From contig DKAT01000080.1 of assembly GCA_002450905.1 (NCBI GenBank), positions 25,145-75,260 of the forward strand: DNA of 50,116 bases, written 5' to 3'. The DNA comes from Spirochaetia bacterium UBA6919 (lineage in GTDB: Bacteria > Spirochaetota > UBA6919). The notes beneath the pieces were generated by a model that ran no database searches, was not told the DNA's origin, and saw only the letters and a list, made by a program, of their open reading frames with translations. A program made the position numbers and the translations under genes. This document shows, in pieces, positions 1 through 8,533 of this stretch (its first letter is position 1; the number at the start of each line of letters is the position of its first letter).

Positions 1-101
1 GTATTGCAATATTGGGAATAAGTGCTATATTGATAACTTCAGTGTTACTATTACCAGCTGTTTTAAAAATATGGGAGGATAAATTCAAATCAATACACTA
101 A
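1..101 (+). CDS. C-terminal end of an integral membrane protein, possibly RND/MMPL-type exporter (partial)
   Basis: The window opens inside a reading frame (third frame from base 3) that stops with TAA at 99-101. The visible 32 residues are a hydrophobic helix (ILGISAILITSVLLLPAVL) followed by a short charged tail KIWEDKFKSIH. A last transmembrane helix ending in LLPAVL plus a short basic cytoplasmic tail is typical of RND/MMPL-superfamily permeases, but other multi-pass proteins can end this way, so the family is an inference. It converges on the lytic transglycosylase gene with no spacer: its stop ends at 101 and the neighbour's stop codon occupies 102-104. Confidence 0.5.
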   Translation, partial: IAILGISAILITSVLLLPAVLKIWEDKFKSIH

Positions 102-2219
102 TTAATTTAATGTGCCATATAAATCAAGATAACAATAAAATGATGCTAAAACTTTTTTTACATAATTTCTGGTTTCGTTGACAGGAATTAATTCAATCAA
201 GTGTTCGCCATTCATCACATAATTATAGTATCCATTTGAAACCCTGTTAATAAACCCTCTTATCCTTCCTGGTCCTCCATTATAACTAGCTATAGCATAG
301 GAATAAGAATCAAATGAGCGTATGAGTTGTGAGAGATATAACGTGCCTAAATCAATATTTGTTTTGGCATGAAATAGATCGTAATTCATCAATTTACGCT
401 GTCTAGCCAGAGAACGACCAGTCATAGGCATTATTTGCATCAAACCACGCGCACCTGCCCAGGAGTGTGCGTAGGGATTAAAACGACTCTCTTCCCTAAT
501 TACTGCTAAAACTAGATATTTATTGACCCCATGATGCCTAGAAGCATTCAACACATAATTTTCAAAATATTTAGGATAATAGAGTTTTATTAAATATTTA
601 GGTATATAATTTTTACTTTTCAAGCCACCATTTAGATACCGAATATATCGACTTAACATCCAAATGGATTGCTGATATTTCCCATGATTATTAAAATGAT
701 TAATTAATTTTAGATAAAATTTATAATTATCCTTTGCAGTGGATAAAAAGTGCTTAACCTCTGAATCGCCAAGGTGATTTGTATTTTTATTTTTGTAAAA
801 AAATAATATTCTTTGAATGATTCGATTTGTAGAGCTGGTATAATCCTGACTATGGCTTTGTTGGTTTCGATTAATATATTCAGAACTTGAATAAAAGGAT
901 TGTTCTTCTGCAAGACTTTGTGAACGTATTGTTTGATAATCTATAGAGAAATATCCTTTTTTCTTATAATTATTTAAAAATAAAAGGGATTTATAAGAAT
1001 AATAATCATATCTATAACTTAAATAAGATTTTGCAAAATAATTCTGTGCACTGCTATAATCCCTTAACTGGATAGCTGATACTCCAATCCAGAAATACAT
1101 CTTTGATTTGCTAAACTGATCTGAAAGTTCTTTCACAATTCCAGGGTAGTTATTAACTATAATTTGAAGTCGTTTATTATTGAGGTCGTTGAATAAGGAA
1201 TTCCAGATCACAGCTGATTTATTAAATCTTGCCAAATGATAGAGATAGTATGCTTTCATGGCGTGATTTTGTTGTTTATTATAATATTGAGCTAATTTAC
1301 TTGCAATCTGAATAGAAATAGGTTCATAATTTGTACGGACTAATTGATAATATCCCCGGAGGGCTTTTGTGTAGCTATAATTTTCTAAAGATTTATAATA
1401 TTGGTAAGCAGAGAGGGCATATTTTTTGTAATCGTGTGAGTAACTATTTTTCAAATCTTTAAATATATTTTGAGCTGTTTCTCTTTTATTTAAATTAAGA
1501 TAACATAAAGCTTTATAGTATTTTATGTAAAAAGGATCTTTCTTAAAGCCAGATATATTAATATTATTTAATATTTGAAGAGCTTTTCTATATTTTGTTT
1601 TACGGATAAATTCCCTGGCAATAAATATTAAATCACTATTATTCTCTATACGAAATCCAGATAGAATATCATTTGCATCATCAATAGCCCGACCATTATA
1701 AGTAGAGTGATCAAATCGAAGTACTTTGGCATAAGTTGAAAGAGCTTTTGAATGGAGTGATTTATTTTTATAGGCATAAGCGATGTAATAGAGATATCTT
1801 ACTTTTGAATCTCGTTCGGGATTATTATTTAAAGCATTTGAGAAAGTATTTATTATAGTATTCCATGCACTTAATTTAGAATAAGATTCTCCCTCGTAGT
1901 AAATTGAGAAATAATAGAATTGGGATTCAGGGTAACTTGATCGAAGGGATTTAAAATATTGGGATGCTCTTGAATAATCTTTTAATTTATAATAAGATAA
2001 ACCTGTGTAGTAGAGTGCATAATCTCGGATTGGAGAAGATTTACTTAAATTACTACTAAAATAATTAATTGATTTCTTATAATATCCCTTTTTAAAATAA
2101 TATTTCCCATCCAGATATGAACTGTAATAATTATCGAATGAATAGAAATCACTTGAAAAAATAGTTAGATTGGATATTAATAATAGAAAACATATAAAAT
2201 ATTTAAGATATTTCTGCAT
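102..2219 (-). CDS. Soluble-lytic-transglycosylase-like protein (TPR-like helical region + SLT domain)
   Basis: Peptidoglycan lytic transglycosylase of the Slt70/MltC-like GH23 group, expected to cleave the MurNAc-GlcNAc bond in the periplasm. The start is taken as the ATG at 2219 because AAGGTGAG lies five bases upstream; a longer TTG-initiated frame would swallow that site. From this start residues 1-25 form a signal peptide (MQKYLKYFICFLLLISNLTIFSS). The long middle is Tyr/Lys-rich, with TPR-like helical pairs (for example around GLSYYKLKDYSRASQYF). The C-terminal SLT domain has the catalytic Glu in VIREESRFNP (about residue 570), then GARGLMQIMP and the ASYNGGPGR signature. Length (705 aa) is close to Slt70. 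The 3' end abuts the convergent membrane-protein gene. Specific substrate preference cannot be read from sequence. Confidence 0.9.
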   Translation of the reverse strand: MQKYLKYFICFLLLISNLTIFSSDFYSFDNYYSSYLDGKYYFKKGYYKKSINYFSSNLSKSSPIRDYALYYTGLSYYKLKDYSRASQYFKSLRSSYPESQFYYFSIYYEGESYSKLSAWNTIINTFSNALNNNPERDSKVRYLYYIAYAYKNKSLHSKALSTYAKVLRFDHSTYNGRAIDDANDILSGFRIENNSDLIFIAREFIRKTKYRKALQILNNINISGFKKDPFYIKYYKALCYLNLNKRETAQNIFKDLKNSYSHDYKKYALSAYQYYKSLENYSYTKALRGYYQLVRTNYEPISIQIASKLAQYYNKQQNHAMKAYYLYHLARFNKSAVIWNSLFNDLNNKRLQIIVNNYPGIVKELSDQFSKSKMYFWIGVSAIQLRDYSSAQNYFAKSYLSYRYDYYSYKSLLFLNNYKKKGYFSIDYQTIRSQSLAEEQSFYSSSEYINRNQQSHSQDYTSSTNRIIQRILFFYKNKNTNHLGDSEVKHFLSTAKDNYKFYLKLINHFNNHGKYQQSIWMLSRYIRYLNGGLKSKNYIPKYLIKLYYPKYFENYVLNASRHHGVNKYLVLAVIREESRFNPYAHSWAGARGLMQIMPMTGRSLARQRKLMNYDLFHAKTNIDLGTLYLSQLIRSFDSYSYAIASYNGGPGRIRGFINRVSNGYYNYVMNGEHLIELIPVNETRNYVKKVLASFYCYLDLYGTLN

Positions 2220-2421
2220 TGATCTCACCTTGTACAAAACTTCAGATAAAAATAATACAAATCTTTAAAATCATCAATTTGAAAATATTAATATCTTCTA
2301 AAATAGATAATTATATAGATAAATAATTCTAGTGCAGATGATATTGTAAAGAATCATAAATATTAAGACAATTATTTTCGAAAGGTTATAAAATAAATCT
2401 TAATTAAAAAAATATAATTTC

Positions 2422-2450
2422 TTGACAAAAATTGCAGGTATTATTATTTT
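2422..2450 (+). promoter_or_regulatory. Sigma-70-type promoter for rpmH operon
   Basis: A perfect TTGACA (2422-2427) is followed by a 17-base spacer and TATTTT (2445-2450). A start near 2457 would give a leader of about 30 bases before the rpmH GTG codon. The surrounding DNA is very AT-rich, so the -10 is less certain than the -35. It is the only good promoter seen upstream of rpmH-rnpA-yidD-yidC-jag-mnmE, which probably form one transcription unit. Confidence 0.65.
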
Positions 2451-2486
2451 AACATCAATCAAGCCGTTGGAGTTAAAGGAGTCTTC

Positions 2487-2645
2487 GTGAAACGCACATA
2501 TCAACCAAGTAAATTAAAGCGAAGAAGAAAGTTCGGATTTCGAGCAAGGATGAAAACTAAAAAAGGACGTCTGGTTTTGAAACAAAGAAGACAAAAAAAA
2601 CGTCATAAATTAACAGTTTCCGATGAACGCAGACACAGAAAATAA
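2487..2645 (+). CDS. rpmH: 50S ribosomal protein L34
   Basis: Structural protein of the large ribosomal subunit. The 52-residue product starts MKRTYQPSKLKRRRKFGF and is rich in Arg/Lys, a full match to the invariant L34 pattern (KRTYQPS, then FRARM, then a GR.VL..RR.K.R tail). It starts with GTG, and AAAGGAG six to twelve bases upstream fixes the start. The tail is a little longer than the usual 44-46 residues (extra TVSDERRHRK). That extension overlaps the start of rnpA by 23 bases in another frame, a tighter coupling than usual. Confidence 0.97.
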   Translation: MKRTYQPSKLKRRRKFGFRARMKTKKGRLVLKQRRQKKRHKLTVSDERRHRK

Positions 2646-2985
2646 CGTTATATCTCGATTTTACTTTAAAAAAAATGAACGTCTAAGTAGCAAGGAGATC
2701 AAAGTATTATTTCAACTGGGACGAAGAATTAAATCTAAAAATTATTTAGGCATATATTCTCCAAAAAATCCTGATGGAACAAAACTGGCTGTTACTTTAA
2801 AAAGAAAATGGGGAAATGCTGTATCTCGTAATTATGAAAAACGCACTATCATAGAGATTTTTCGTAAGAATAAAGATTTAATACCCAAAAACTATATTAT
2901 AATTATGAGAATCAGTAAAAACCATTTAAGCTTTATGGAAAAACAACAAGAAATTATATCTCTATTTATGAAAATGTCTAAATGA
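2623..2985 (+). CDS. rnpA: Ribonuclease P protein component
   Basis: Protein subunit of RNase P, which binds the catalytic RNA and helps remove 5' leaders from pre-tRNA. At 120 aa it has family-typical length. The RNR signature region is present as KRKWGNAVSRNYEKR (about residues 61-75), with RNYEKR in place of the commoner RNR.KR. The N-terminal F...RL....F motif appears as YFKKNERLSSKEIKVLF. The ATG lies inside the end of rpmH, so translation is probably coupled; its stop overlaps yidD by four bases. Position between rpmH and yidD is the universal bacterial arrangement. Confidence 0.95.
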   Translation: MNADTENNVISRFYFKKNERLSSKEIKVLFQLGRRIKSKNYLGIYSPKNPDGTKLAVTLKRKWGNAVSRNYEKRTIIEIFRKNKDLIPKNYIIIMRISKNHLSFMEKQQEIISLFMKMSK

Positions 2986-3194
2986 TTAATTGGTTTTTCA
3001 TTCAAGTTATTAAAGTCTATCAAAATTTTATTTCTCCTGCACTGACCCCCTCATGTCGGTTCTATCCGACTTGTTCGGAATATTCTAAACAGGCGTTTCA
3101 AAAGTATAATTTCTTTAAAGCTTTTTATCTTAGTTGCTTACGACTTCTAAAATGTCATCCTTTCCATCCTGGCGGTTATGATCCATTAAAATAG
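2982..3194 (+). CDS. yidD: Membrane protein insertion efficiency factor YidD
   Basis: Small membrane-associated protein thought to help YidC insert inner-membrane proteins. The 70-aa sequence has the whole family signature: amphipathic N-terminal helix (WFFIQVIKVYQNFISP), then SCRFYPTCSEYSKQAF with the conserved cysteines, and CHPFHPGGYDPLK at the end. It overlaps the rnpA stop by four bases (ATGA), as in many genomes, and lies 16 bases ahead of yidC. The name rests on sequence and synteny. Confidence 0.95.
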   Translation: MINWFFIQVIKVYQNFISPALTPSCRFYPTCSEYSKQAFQKYNFFKAFYLSCLRLLKCHPFHPGGYDPLK

Positions 3195-3210
3195 CTCGGA
3201 GTTCATTACC

Positions 3211-5391
3211 ATGGATCGGAATACACTAATTGCCATAGCCTTATCGTTACTTCTAATTGTTGGATTTTATGTAATATTTCCTCCAAAACAAACTAAACCA
3301 CCTGTTTCAAAAAATGAAGTTAAAAAAACTCAAACTGAAAAGAAACCTGAACCTATTAAACAGGATAAACAAACATCTGTAAATAATGTCAAACCTGCTG
3401 AAATGTATGATCCCACAATTGATCAGGGGAAAGAATTAATAAAACATTTCAAACTCACTACAGCTAAGTATCATGTATACTTTAACACCGTTGATGCCTC
3501 TGTGACAAATCTTAAATTAAAGGATTATAAGGATCAATATGGTCTCCTGATTGACTCTGTATTTTTTGAACCTTTAAAAGTCCGTATTAAAAAGATTCCT
3601 GCAGACTTTCTCAAAAAAGAAAATGAAGTTGTCATTCCAAAACCATTTAATGAAATTATGCGATTTGATCAATCCAACGGCGATATACACCTGCTATACA
3701 ATGGTGTCCTCTCGACGGATGAGAAAAATCACCTGCAACGTCTATCCAGTGACCCAGATTATCGTAAGGCCCTTGAGGAATTATTTATACAGTCCCAAAA
3801 AATATTATTAAATAGAATGTACCCTCTAGCTACTTCTTTTCAACAGGCAAGCCAGCTTAAAAATAAAACAAAAATGGTTTTTCAGTACGCAACCTATCAA
3901 TATATAAGCGATAAAAAACAGCTTAAATTAATAAATGAAGGAACATTAAAAAATAATGCCAGTGAATACAATGAAAATATATTAAAAAATATTGATAAGT
4001 TAATAAAACGTTATGATTATGGTAAGAATAAAGAACTCAAAGAATTAAAAATAGCTCTGTTTGTAGCAGACTTCGAAATACCAGATACCAACAGAAAGTT
4101 CAGAATGATTAAAATCTTCACATTCCATGAAAATGATTATTTATTTGATTTGGACACCCAAGTAAAAAAATTATCCCAGGATAGTTTCACAATTCGTAGT
4201 AATGATTCGGGTTCATCCCGTGCGAGTTTCTATATCCACTGGGGCAATCATATGGGCCCATATTATTCTCCAAAGAATAAAACGACTTACGATGAACACC
4301 TTGAAATAGCTTATCTTGAGGTACAATCACAAAATTCCACAAAAGAACATACTATCGAAGAATCTAAGTCTCAATTTACTAATTTTAAATGGCTAGCAAT
4401 GGATAGCCGATATATAGTCACATATTTAATCACAGATTGGGAAATTAACAGTCAGAAACAAAAATCATGGACAAAACCGGGAGAGTATTTTGGTGAAGTC
4501 CACACAGGAAAAGAGATTAAAGAAAAACAAGAAGAGGTTATTGGAATTGGATATCGACCGATTGATCTTGAAAAAAAGGATCAGGACAGCTTCCATTTAT
4601 CTATATACACAGGACCTAAAACTCGATCAATTTTAAATCAGGATCATTACGAGCCATTTGAATTGATCACAATAAGAAACAGAAGCTGGATGTCATTTAT
4701 AAAACCCCTTGAATGGGCTATAGAATGGCTACTCTTCACTTCTAATAAACTAGTATATAATTTTGGAATAGCGATAATCATTTTAACTATTATTCTGAAA
4801 ATCCTATTACACCCATTGACAAAGAAGAGTATGGACTCCACCAGAAAACTTCAGGAGCTACAGCCCAAATTAAAAGAACTGGATGTTAAGTATAAGAAAA
4901 ATCCTCAGCAAAAACAAAAAGCTCTTATGGAACTGTATAAAAAAGAAGGGGTTAACCCATTGGGTGGATGTCTTCCGATTCTCTTGCAACTCCCATTTTT
5001 CTATGCCCTGTGGAATGTTATGCCAGTTTTATTGGACCTGAAAAACGCCAACTTCCTGTGGATCAAAGACCTCTCTTCTCCAGATACCGTTGTAAATGAT
5101 CTTAACCTTGCTGTAACTACTGTTAATTTAAATATCTTACCGATCATAATGACTGTTACGTCTATACTTCAAATGAAATTCTCTCCTCAAACAGCACCAA
5201 ATATGGGAGGAGATGATAAAGCACAGATGGCAAAGATGATGCAATATATGATGCCTGCTATATTCTTATTTATCTTCTGGAATATGCCATCAGGTCTCGT
5301 ACTTTACTGGACAGTACAAAATATATTACAAATCGGGCATCAACTAATTACAAATTATTTATCAAAACGAAAATCTTCAAAAATCAAATAA
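3211..5391 (+). CDS. yidC: Membrane protein insertase YidC (long form)
   Basis: Oxa1/YidC insertase that places and folds inner-membrane proteins, alone or with SecYEG. Residues about 5-25 form the first membrane helix (NTLIAIALSLLLIVGFYVIF), followed by a Lys/Pro/Gln-rich linker and a large periplasmic P1 domain. The Oxa1 core begins near residue 500 (WLLFTSNKLVYNFGIAIII), with the cytoplasmic hairpin LQPKLKELDVKYKKNP and GGCLPILLQLPFFYALW. The basic tail ends SKRKSSKIK. At 726 aa it is much longer than E. coli YidC (about 548); the extra length is in P1, including a Lys-rich helical stretch around residues 165-290. Shared operon with yidD and jag. Confidence 0.95.
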   Translation: MDRNTLIAIALSLLLIVGFYVIFPPKQTKPPVSKNEVKKTQTEKKPEPIKQDKQTSVNNVKPAEMYDPTIDQGKELIKHFKLTTAKYHVYFNTVDASVTNLKLKDYKDQYGLLIDSVFFEPLKVRIKKIPADFLKKENEVVIPKPFNEIMRFDQSNGDIHLLYNGVLSTDEKNHLQRLSSDPDYRKALEELFIQSQKILLNRMYPLATSFQQASQLKNKTKMVFQYATYQYISDKKQLKLINEGTLKNNASEYNENILKNIDKLIKRYDYGKNKELKELKIALFVADFEIPDTNRKFRMIKIFTFHENDYLFDLDTQVKKLSQDSFTIRSNDSGSSRASFYIHWGNHMGPYYSPKNKTTYDEHLEIAYLEVQSQNSTKEHTIEESKSQFTNFKWLAMDSRYIVTYLITDWEINSQKQKSWTKPGEYFGEVHTGKEIKEKQEEVIGIGYRPIDLEKKDQDSFHLSIYTGPKTRSILNQDHYEPFELITIRNRSWMSFIKPLEWAIEWLLFTSNKLVYNFGIAIIILTIILKILLHPLTKKSMDSTRKLQELQPKLKELDVKYKKNPQQKQKALMELYKKEGVNPLGGCLPILLQLPFFYALWNVMPVLLDLKNANFLWIKDLSSPDTVVNDLNLAVTTVNLNILPIIMTVTSILQMKFSPQTAPNMGGDDKAQMAKMMQYMMPAIFLFIFWNMPSGLVLYWTVQNILQIGHQLITNYLSKRKSSKIK

Positions 5392-5407
5392 AGGAGGTAA
5401 TCCGTCT

Positions 5408-6046
5408 ATGTTAATGAAAGAATTCGAGGGTAAAACAGAAAAAGACGCTATTAAAATTGCTTGTGATGAGCTTAAACTCAGTGAGGATCAAATTAAAATT
5501 GAATTAATTGATCAGGGAAAGGTGGGCTTTTTTGGCTTCAGAAATAAATCGGTTAAAATTAAGGTCTTTTATGAAGAATCTGCTGGATCACCCTATGCTT
5601 TAGAATGTAAAAAATATATCGAAGGGTTATTAAATACTATCAATATACCATTTAAAGTTGCAATTGTCAATGAAGAGGAGGATAAAGTATTTATCAGTAT
5701 TTCAAGTAGTGAATCAGGTCTTCTCATCGGAAAGAAGGGCAAGAATCTGGAAGCGATCCAATTTATTATAAACATGGCTTTGAATAAAAATAAAAAGGAT
5801 AAAAAGGATTGGAAAAAAATAATTCTTGATATCGAGGGATATTGGAATCGTCGTGAAGAGGCGATTAAAAAAGTTGCCATGAAAGCGGCTGATTTTGTTC
5901 GAACCACTAAAAAAACCCGTCTCTTGCAAACAATGAATCCTTTTGAAAGACGTCTTGTTCATATGACCCTACAAAACTTCAATGATATCGGCACACGAAG
6001 CGAAGGAGATGGAACTTATAAGAAAGTTAGAATCTTTTTAAAATAA
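5408..6046 (+). CDS. jag: Jag/KhpB RNA-binding protein (Jag_N + KH + R3H)
   Basis: RNA-binding protein of the SpoIIIJ-associated family, linked in other bacteria to cell-elongation control and small-RNA binding. Three parts are visible: the Jag N-terminal domain (residues 1-55, EFEGKTEKDAIKIACDEL and GKVGFFGFRNK), a KH domain with GLLIGKKGKNLEAIQ (about 103-117), and an R3H domain ending MNPFERRLVHMTLQ with SEGDGTYKKVRIF. The strong GGAGG upstream could serve either the ATG at 5408 or the one at 5414; the first is used. Its stop codon shares a base with the mnmE start, implying coupling. Confidence 0.93.
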   Translation: MLMKEFEGKTEKDAIKIACDELKLSEDQIKIELIDQGKVGFFGFRNKSVKIKVFYEESAGSPYALECKKYIEGLLNTINIPFKVAIVNEEEDKVFISISSSESGLLIGKKGKNLEAIQFIINMALNKNKKDKKDWKKIILDIEGYWNRREEAIKKVAMKAADFVRTTKKTRLLQTMNPFERRLVHMTLQNFNDIGTRSEGDGTYKKVRIFLK

Positions 6047-7437
6047 TGAATCCCCAATATATCTATGATACAATAGCAGCCATCTCCACTCCAACGGGGA
6101 AGGGTGCTATTGCTATCATACGGATATCCGGTGAAAAATCTTTAGATACCGCTCAAAAAATATTTCATAGTTCTAAAAATAATTTATTAATCACCCAACC
6201 ACGCACCCTCCATTACGGAAAAATAATTCATCCCACCACAAAACACCACATCGATGAAGTACTCATGGTCTATATGCCTCCCCAATCCTCGTTTACAAAA
6301 GAACATCTTATCGAAATCCACTCCCACGGCGGAAATATTGTCCCCTATACAATTCTTAAATTATTGCTGGAACAGGGAATACGTCTTGCAGAACCAGGGG
6401 AATTCACTAAAAGAGCCTATTTAAATGGTCGGATAGATCTTACACAGGCAGAAGCCATTCATGATATCATTAATGCCCGATGTGATCAGTCCCTCAATCT
6501 AGCTCTCTCAAACCTCGAAAAGAGATTTTCTAACCTGTTAAAATCATTCAGGGATCAGATTATCCATATTTTAGCCCTGCTTGAAGTGAATATTGACTAT
6601 CCAGAAGAGGATTTAGAGCCAGTTTACATAGAAAATTCGATCCGTGACGTAACATCCATCATTCAGAAAATTGACCATATCTTATGGGATAGTAAGAATG
6701 GAAGGGTAATTCGGGAGGGTATCCGTGTTGCAATCATTGGTAAAACAAATGTTGGGAAGTCAAGTCTGTTTAATTATCTGATAAAAGAAGATCGGGCTAT
6801 AGTTTCTCATATCCACGGGACGACAAGGGATTATCTGGAAAATCATATCGTCATTCAGGGAGTGCCTGTGGAACTCATAGATACAGCAGGATTTCGTCAT
6901 ACGTCGGATGAGATAGAGGAAATTGGTAAATCTTTATCCAAAAAAAAGATGGAGAATGCGGAATATATCCTGTGGATCCTTGATCAAAGCAGACCCTGGG
7001 ACGAGGATGATCAGTATATTCTGTCTCAGATTGATAGAAATAAGACTATATTAATAATAAATAAATCAGACCTCCACGATGAATTAAATAGCCATTCCAT
7101 AGATGATAAAATCACTCCCCAGGGAATCTTTCTTATCTCCATCAAAGAGAATAAGGGTCTTATTGAATTAGAGCATGGCTTGAAAGATCTTTTCGTGAAT
7201 AAAGATTTTAAAATCAATGATCAAACCATCCTTTGTAACATCCGTCAGGAAAATCTTCTGAATAGGACTAAACTATCTCTTGAAAGATCATTGAATGATT
7301 TCCTGAATAATGTATCCTATGAGTTGATCGCTATCGAATTGAGAGAATCTCTAGATACGCTGGGGGAAATTATTGGAGAAACGACCACAGAGGATATTTT
7401 AAGCCACATCTTTCAGCATTTCTGTATTGGAAAGTAA
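6046..7437 (+). CDS. mnmE: tRNA uridine-5-carboxymethylaminomethyl modification GTPase MnmE
   Basis: GTPase that works with MnmG to modify U34 in the wobble position of several tRNAs. The 463-aa protein has the N-terminal folate-binding fold (DTIAAISTPTGKGAIAIIRISG), the helical domain, and an inserted G domain with G1 GKTNVGKS (about residues 231-238), G2 GTTRDY, G3 DTAGF and G4 NKSDL. The C-terminal FCIGK is the conserved tail whose Cys is needed for modification in E. coli. G1 has Thr where Pro is usual. The partner mnmG normally lies next but is absent from this window. Confidence 0.96.
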   Translation: MNPQYIYDTIAAISTPTGKGAIAIIRISGEKSLDTAQKIFHSSKNNLLITQPRTLHYGKIIHPTTKHHIDEVLMVYMPPQSSFTKEHLIEIHSHGGNIVPYTILKLLLEQGIRLAEPGEFTKRAYLNGRIDLTQAEAIHDIINARCDQSLNLALSNLEKRFSNLLKSFRDQIIHILALLEVNIDYPEEDLEPVYIENSIRDVTSIIQKIDHILWDSKNGRVIREGIRVAIIGKTNVGKSSLFNYLIKEDRAIVSHIHGTTRDYLENHIVIQGVPVELIDTAGFRHTSDEIEEIGKSLSKKKMENAEYILWILDQSRPWDEDDQYILSQIDRNKTILIINKSDLHDELNSHSIDDKITPQGIFLISIKENKGLIELEHGLKDLFVNKDFKINDQTILCNIRQENLLNRTKLSLERSLNDFLNNVSYELIAIELRESLDTLGEIIGETTTEDILSHIFQHFCIGK

Positions 7438-7486
7438 ACAATTTAGTTATATATTCAATTTGTAATTTATTAAAAGGAGTTTTAAT

Positions 7487-7746
7487 ATGATGATGTTTCT
7501 AATATTAATAGTTATTTTAGTCATTATAGGAATTATTTTTATAACTGTTTTCAAGGGCAAAAAAGGTTTTAATCTAACAGAAAAAAAGCAATTTCTTAAA
7601 GTGGATAAGGAAATAGCATTTTATTTAAAAAAAAATAATGGGATAATAACCCCAGTAGATCTTACTGAAAAACAGCTATTTCATTAGATAAATCGAAAGA
7701 AAAATTAGATGATCTAGCTAAAAAGTGGACTGCACCCCAAATTTGA
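7487..7746 (+). pseudogene. Frameshifted small membrane protein with winged-helix-like tail
   Basis: A good ribosome-binding site (AAAAGGAG at 7474-7481) precedes ATG 7487. The first frame gives one membrane helix (MFLILIVILVIIGIIFITVF), a basic linker, then KKNNGIITPVDLTEK before it stops at 7687. Shifting frame by one base at the A-run near 7667-7671 restores a continuous match to a small winged-helix-like unit: ITPVDLTEK then TAISLDKSKEKLDDLAKKW, ending at TGA 7744. The restored protein, about 86 aa, resembles widespread short membrane-anchored HTH-like proteins; that resemblance is from memory of the pattern. Either a recent mutation or a homopolymer sequencing error would explain it. Confidence 0.6.
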
Positions 7747-7792
7747 TACAATAGGAAATAATAAAAATAATTTTTTTTATGGATATGGTAAA

Positions 7793-8446
7793 ATGAGTCA
7801 TAAGAACAGACCCAAAAAATTAAATGATTATGAGACCTCTATTTTACTCAAACAGCAGAAATGGGAAAAAGATTTTGAAGCAAGTAATTATCTTACTACC
7901 CCTGTGTATTATAATCAGAATAATGAAATACTTGTGGTTTTTGTGTGGGACAATAACTCCGGTATGTTATATTCAAATCGAGTTAATTTTTTTTAAAAAT
8001 GATTTATAAAGATAAAGATGCACCCCCCAAAAGCATGTTTTATAATTCTTTTCAATATGGGACTGATTTTTTAAACATGGTTCCACAAATGCTTCGAGAA
8101 ATTAGTATAAAATTTAATATTAATCAAAAGTTACTAGATCTATCTCTTGATAGTATAGATTTTTTTTGAAAAAGCTTTATTTAAATTAGGACGTAAAAAA
8201 TGTCTAAGCCCAGAATTATTTCCAAATATTGTTGTATATATTGGTGAAGTAGTACGAAACAAAACAAAAGGGATATGGAAAATTGCTTTCATCCAAGAAA
8301 CTAATATGTGGGAACCTTGGATTGAAAACAAAAAAAGCCAAAAGTATGATTTATTTAGAATATTAAAGTATACATTTAACAAAGAAAATAAATTTACAGA
8401 TTCAGCATTTATGGCTATAATTAATTTTTTAATTCATGAATGGTAG
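7793..8446 (+). pseudogene. Twice-frameshifted hypothetical gene, immunity-protein-like pattern
   Basis: Three overlapping frames join into one plausible protein of about 217 aa. Frame one runs from ATG 7793 (MSHKNRPKKLNDYET...) to a T8 tract near 7987-7994. One extra T leads into the next frame (MIYKDKDAPPKSMFYNSF...), which runs to a second T8 tract near 8160-8167. One T fewer then gives DFFEKALFKLGRKK... to TAG at 8444. The late segment NIVVYIGEVVRNKTKGIWK follows the YxGEVxxxxxGxW pattern found in several uncharacterised or immunity-like families (inference). Function is unknown. Both breaks are in T8 tracts, so decay, phase variation or sequencing error are all possible. Confidence 0.6.
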
Positions 8447-8533
8447 TGGATATGGGAGAATTAAATTAAGTATAATAGTAGCTGCAAGGTTGTGTTTTTT
8501 TTGTTGTAAGTTGTTTTGATTCCTATGTTGTTT

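Noticed and set aside
2238..2421. Replication origin upstream of rpmH
   Set aside because: The spacer is AT-rich, but I see no convincing DnaA boxes and dnaA is not adjacent.
8140..8382. Minus-strand 80-codon frame
   Set aside because: It is antisense to the frameshifted gene, has no ribosome-binding site, and the plus-strand restored frames give a more protein-like sequence.
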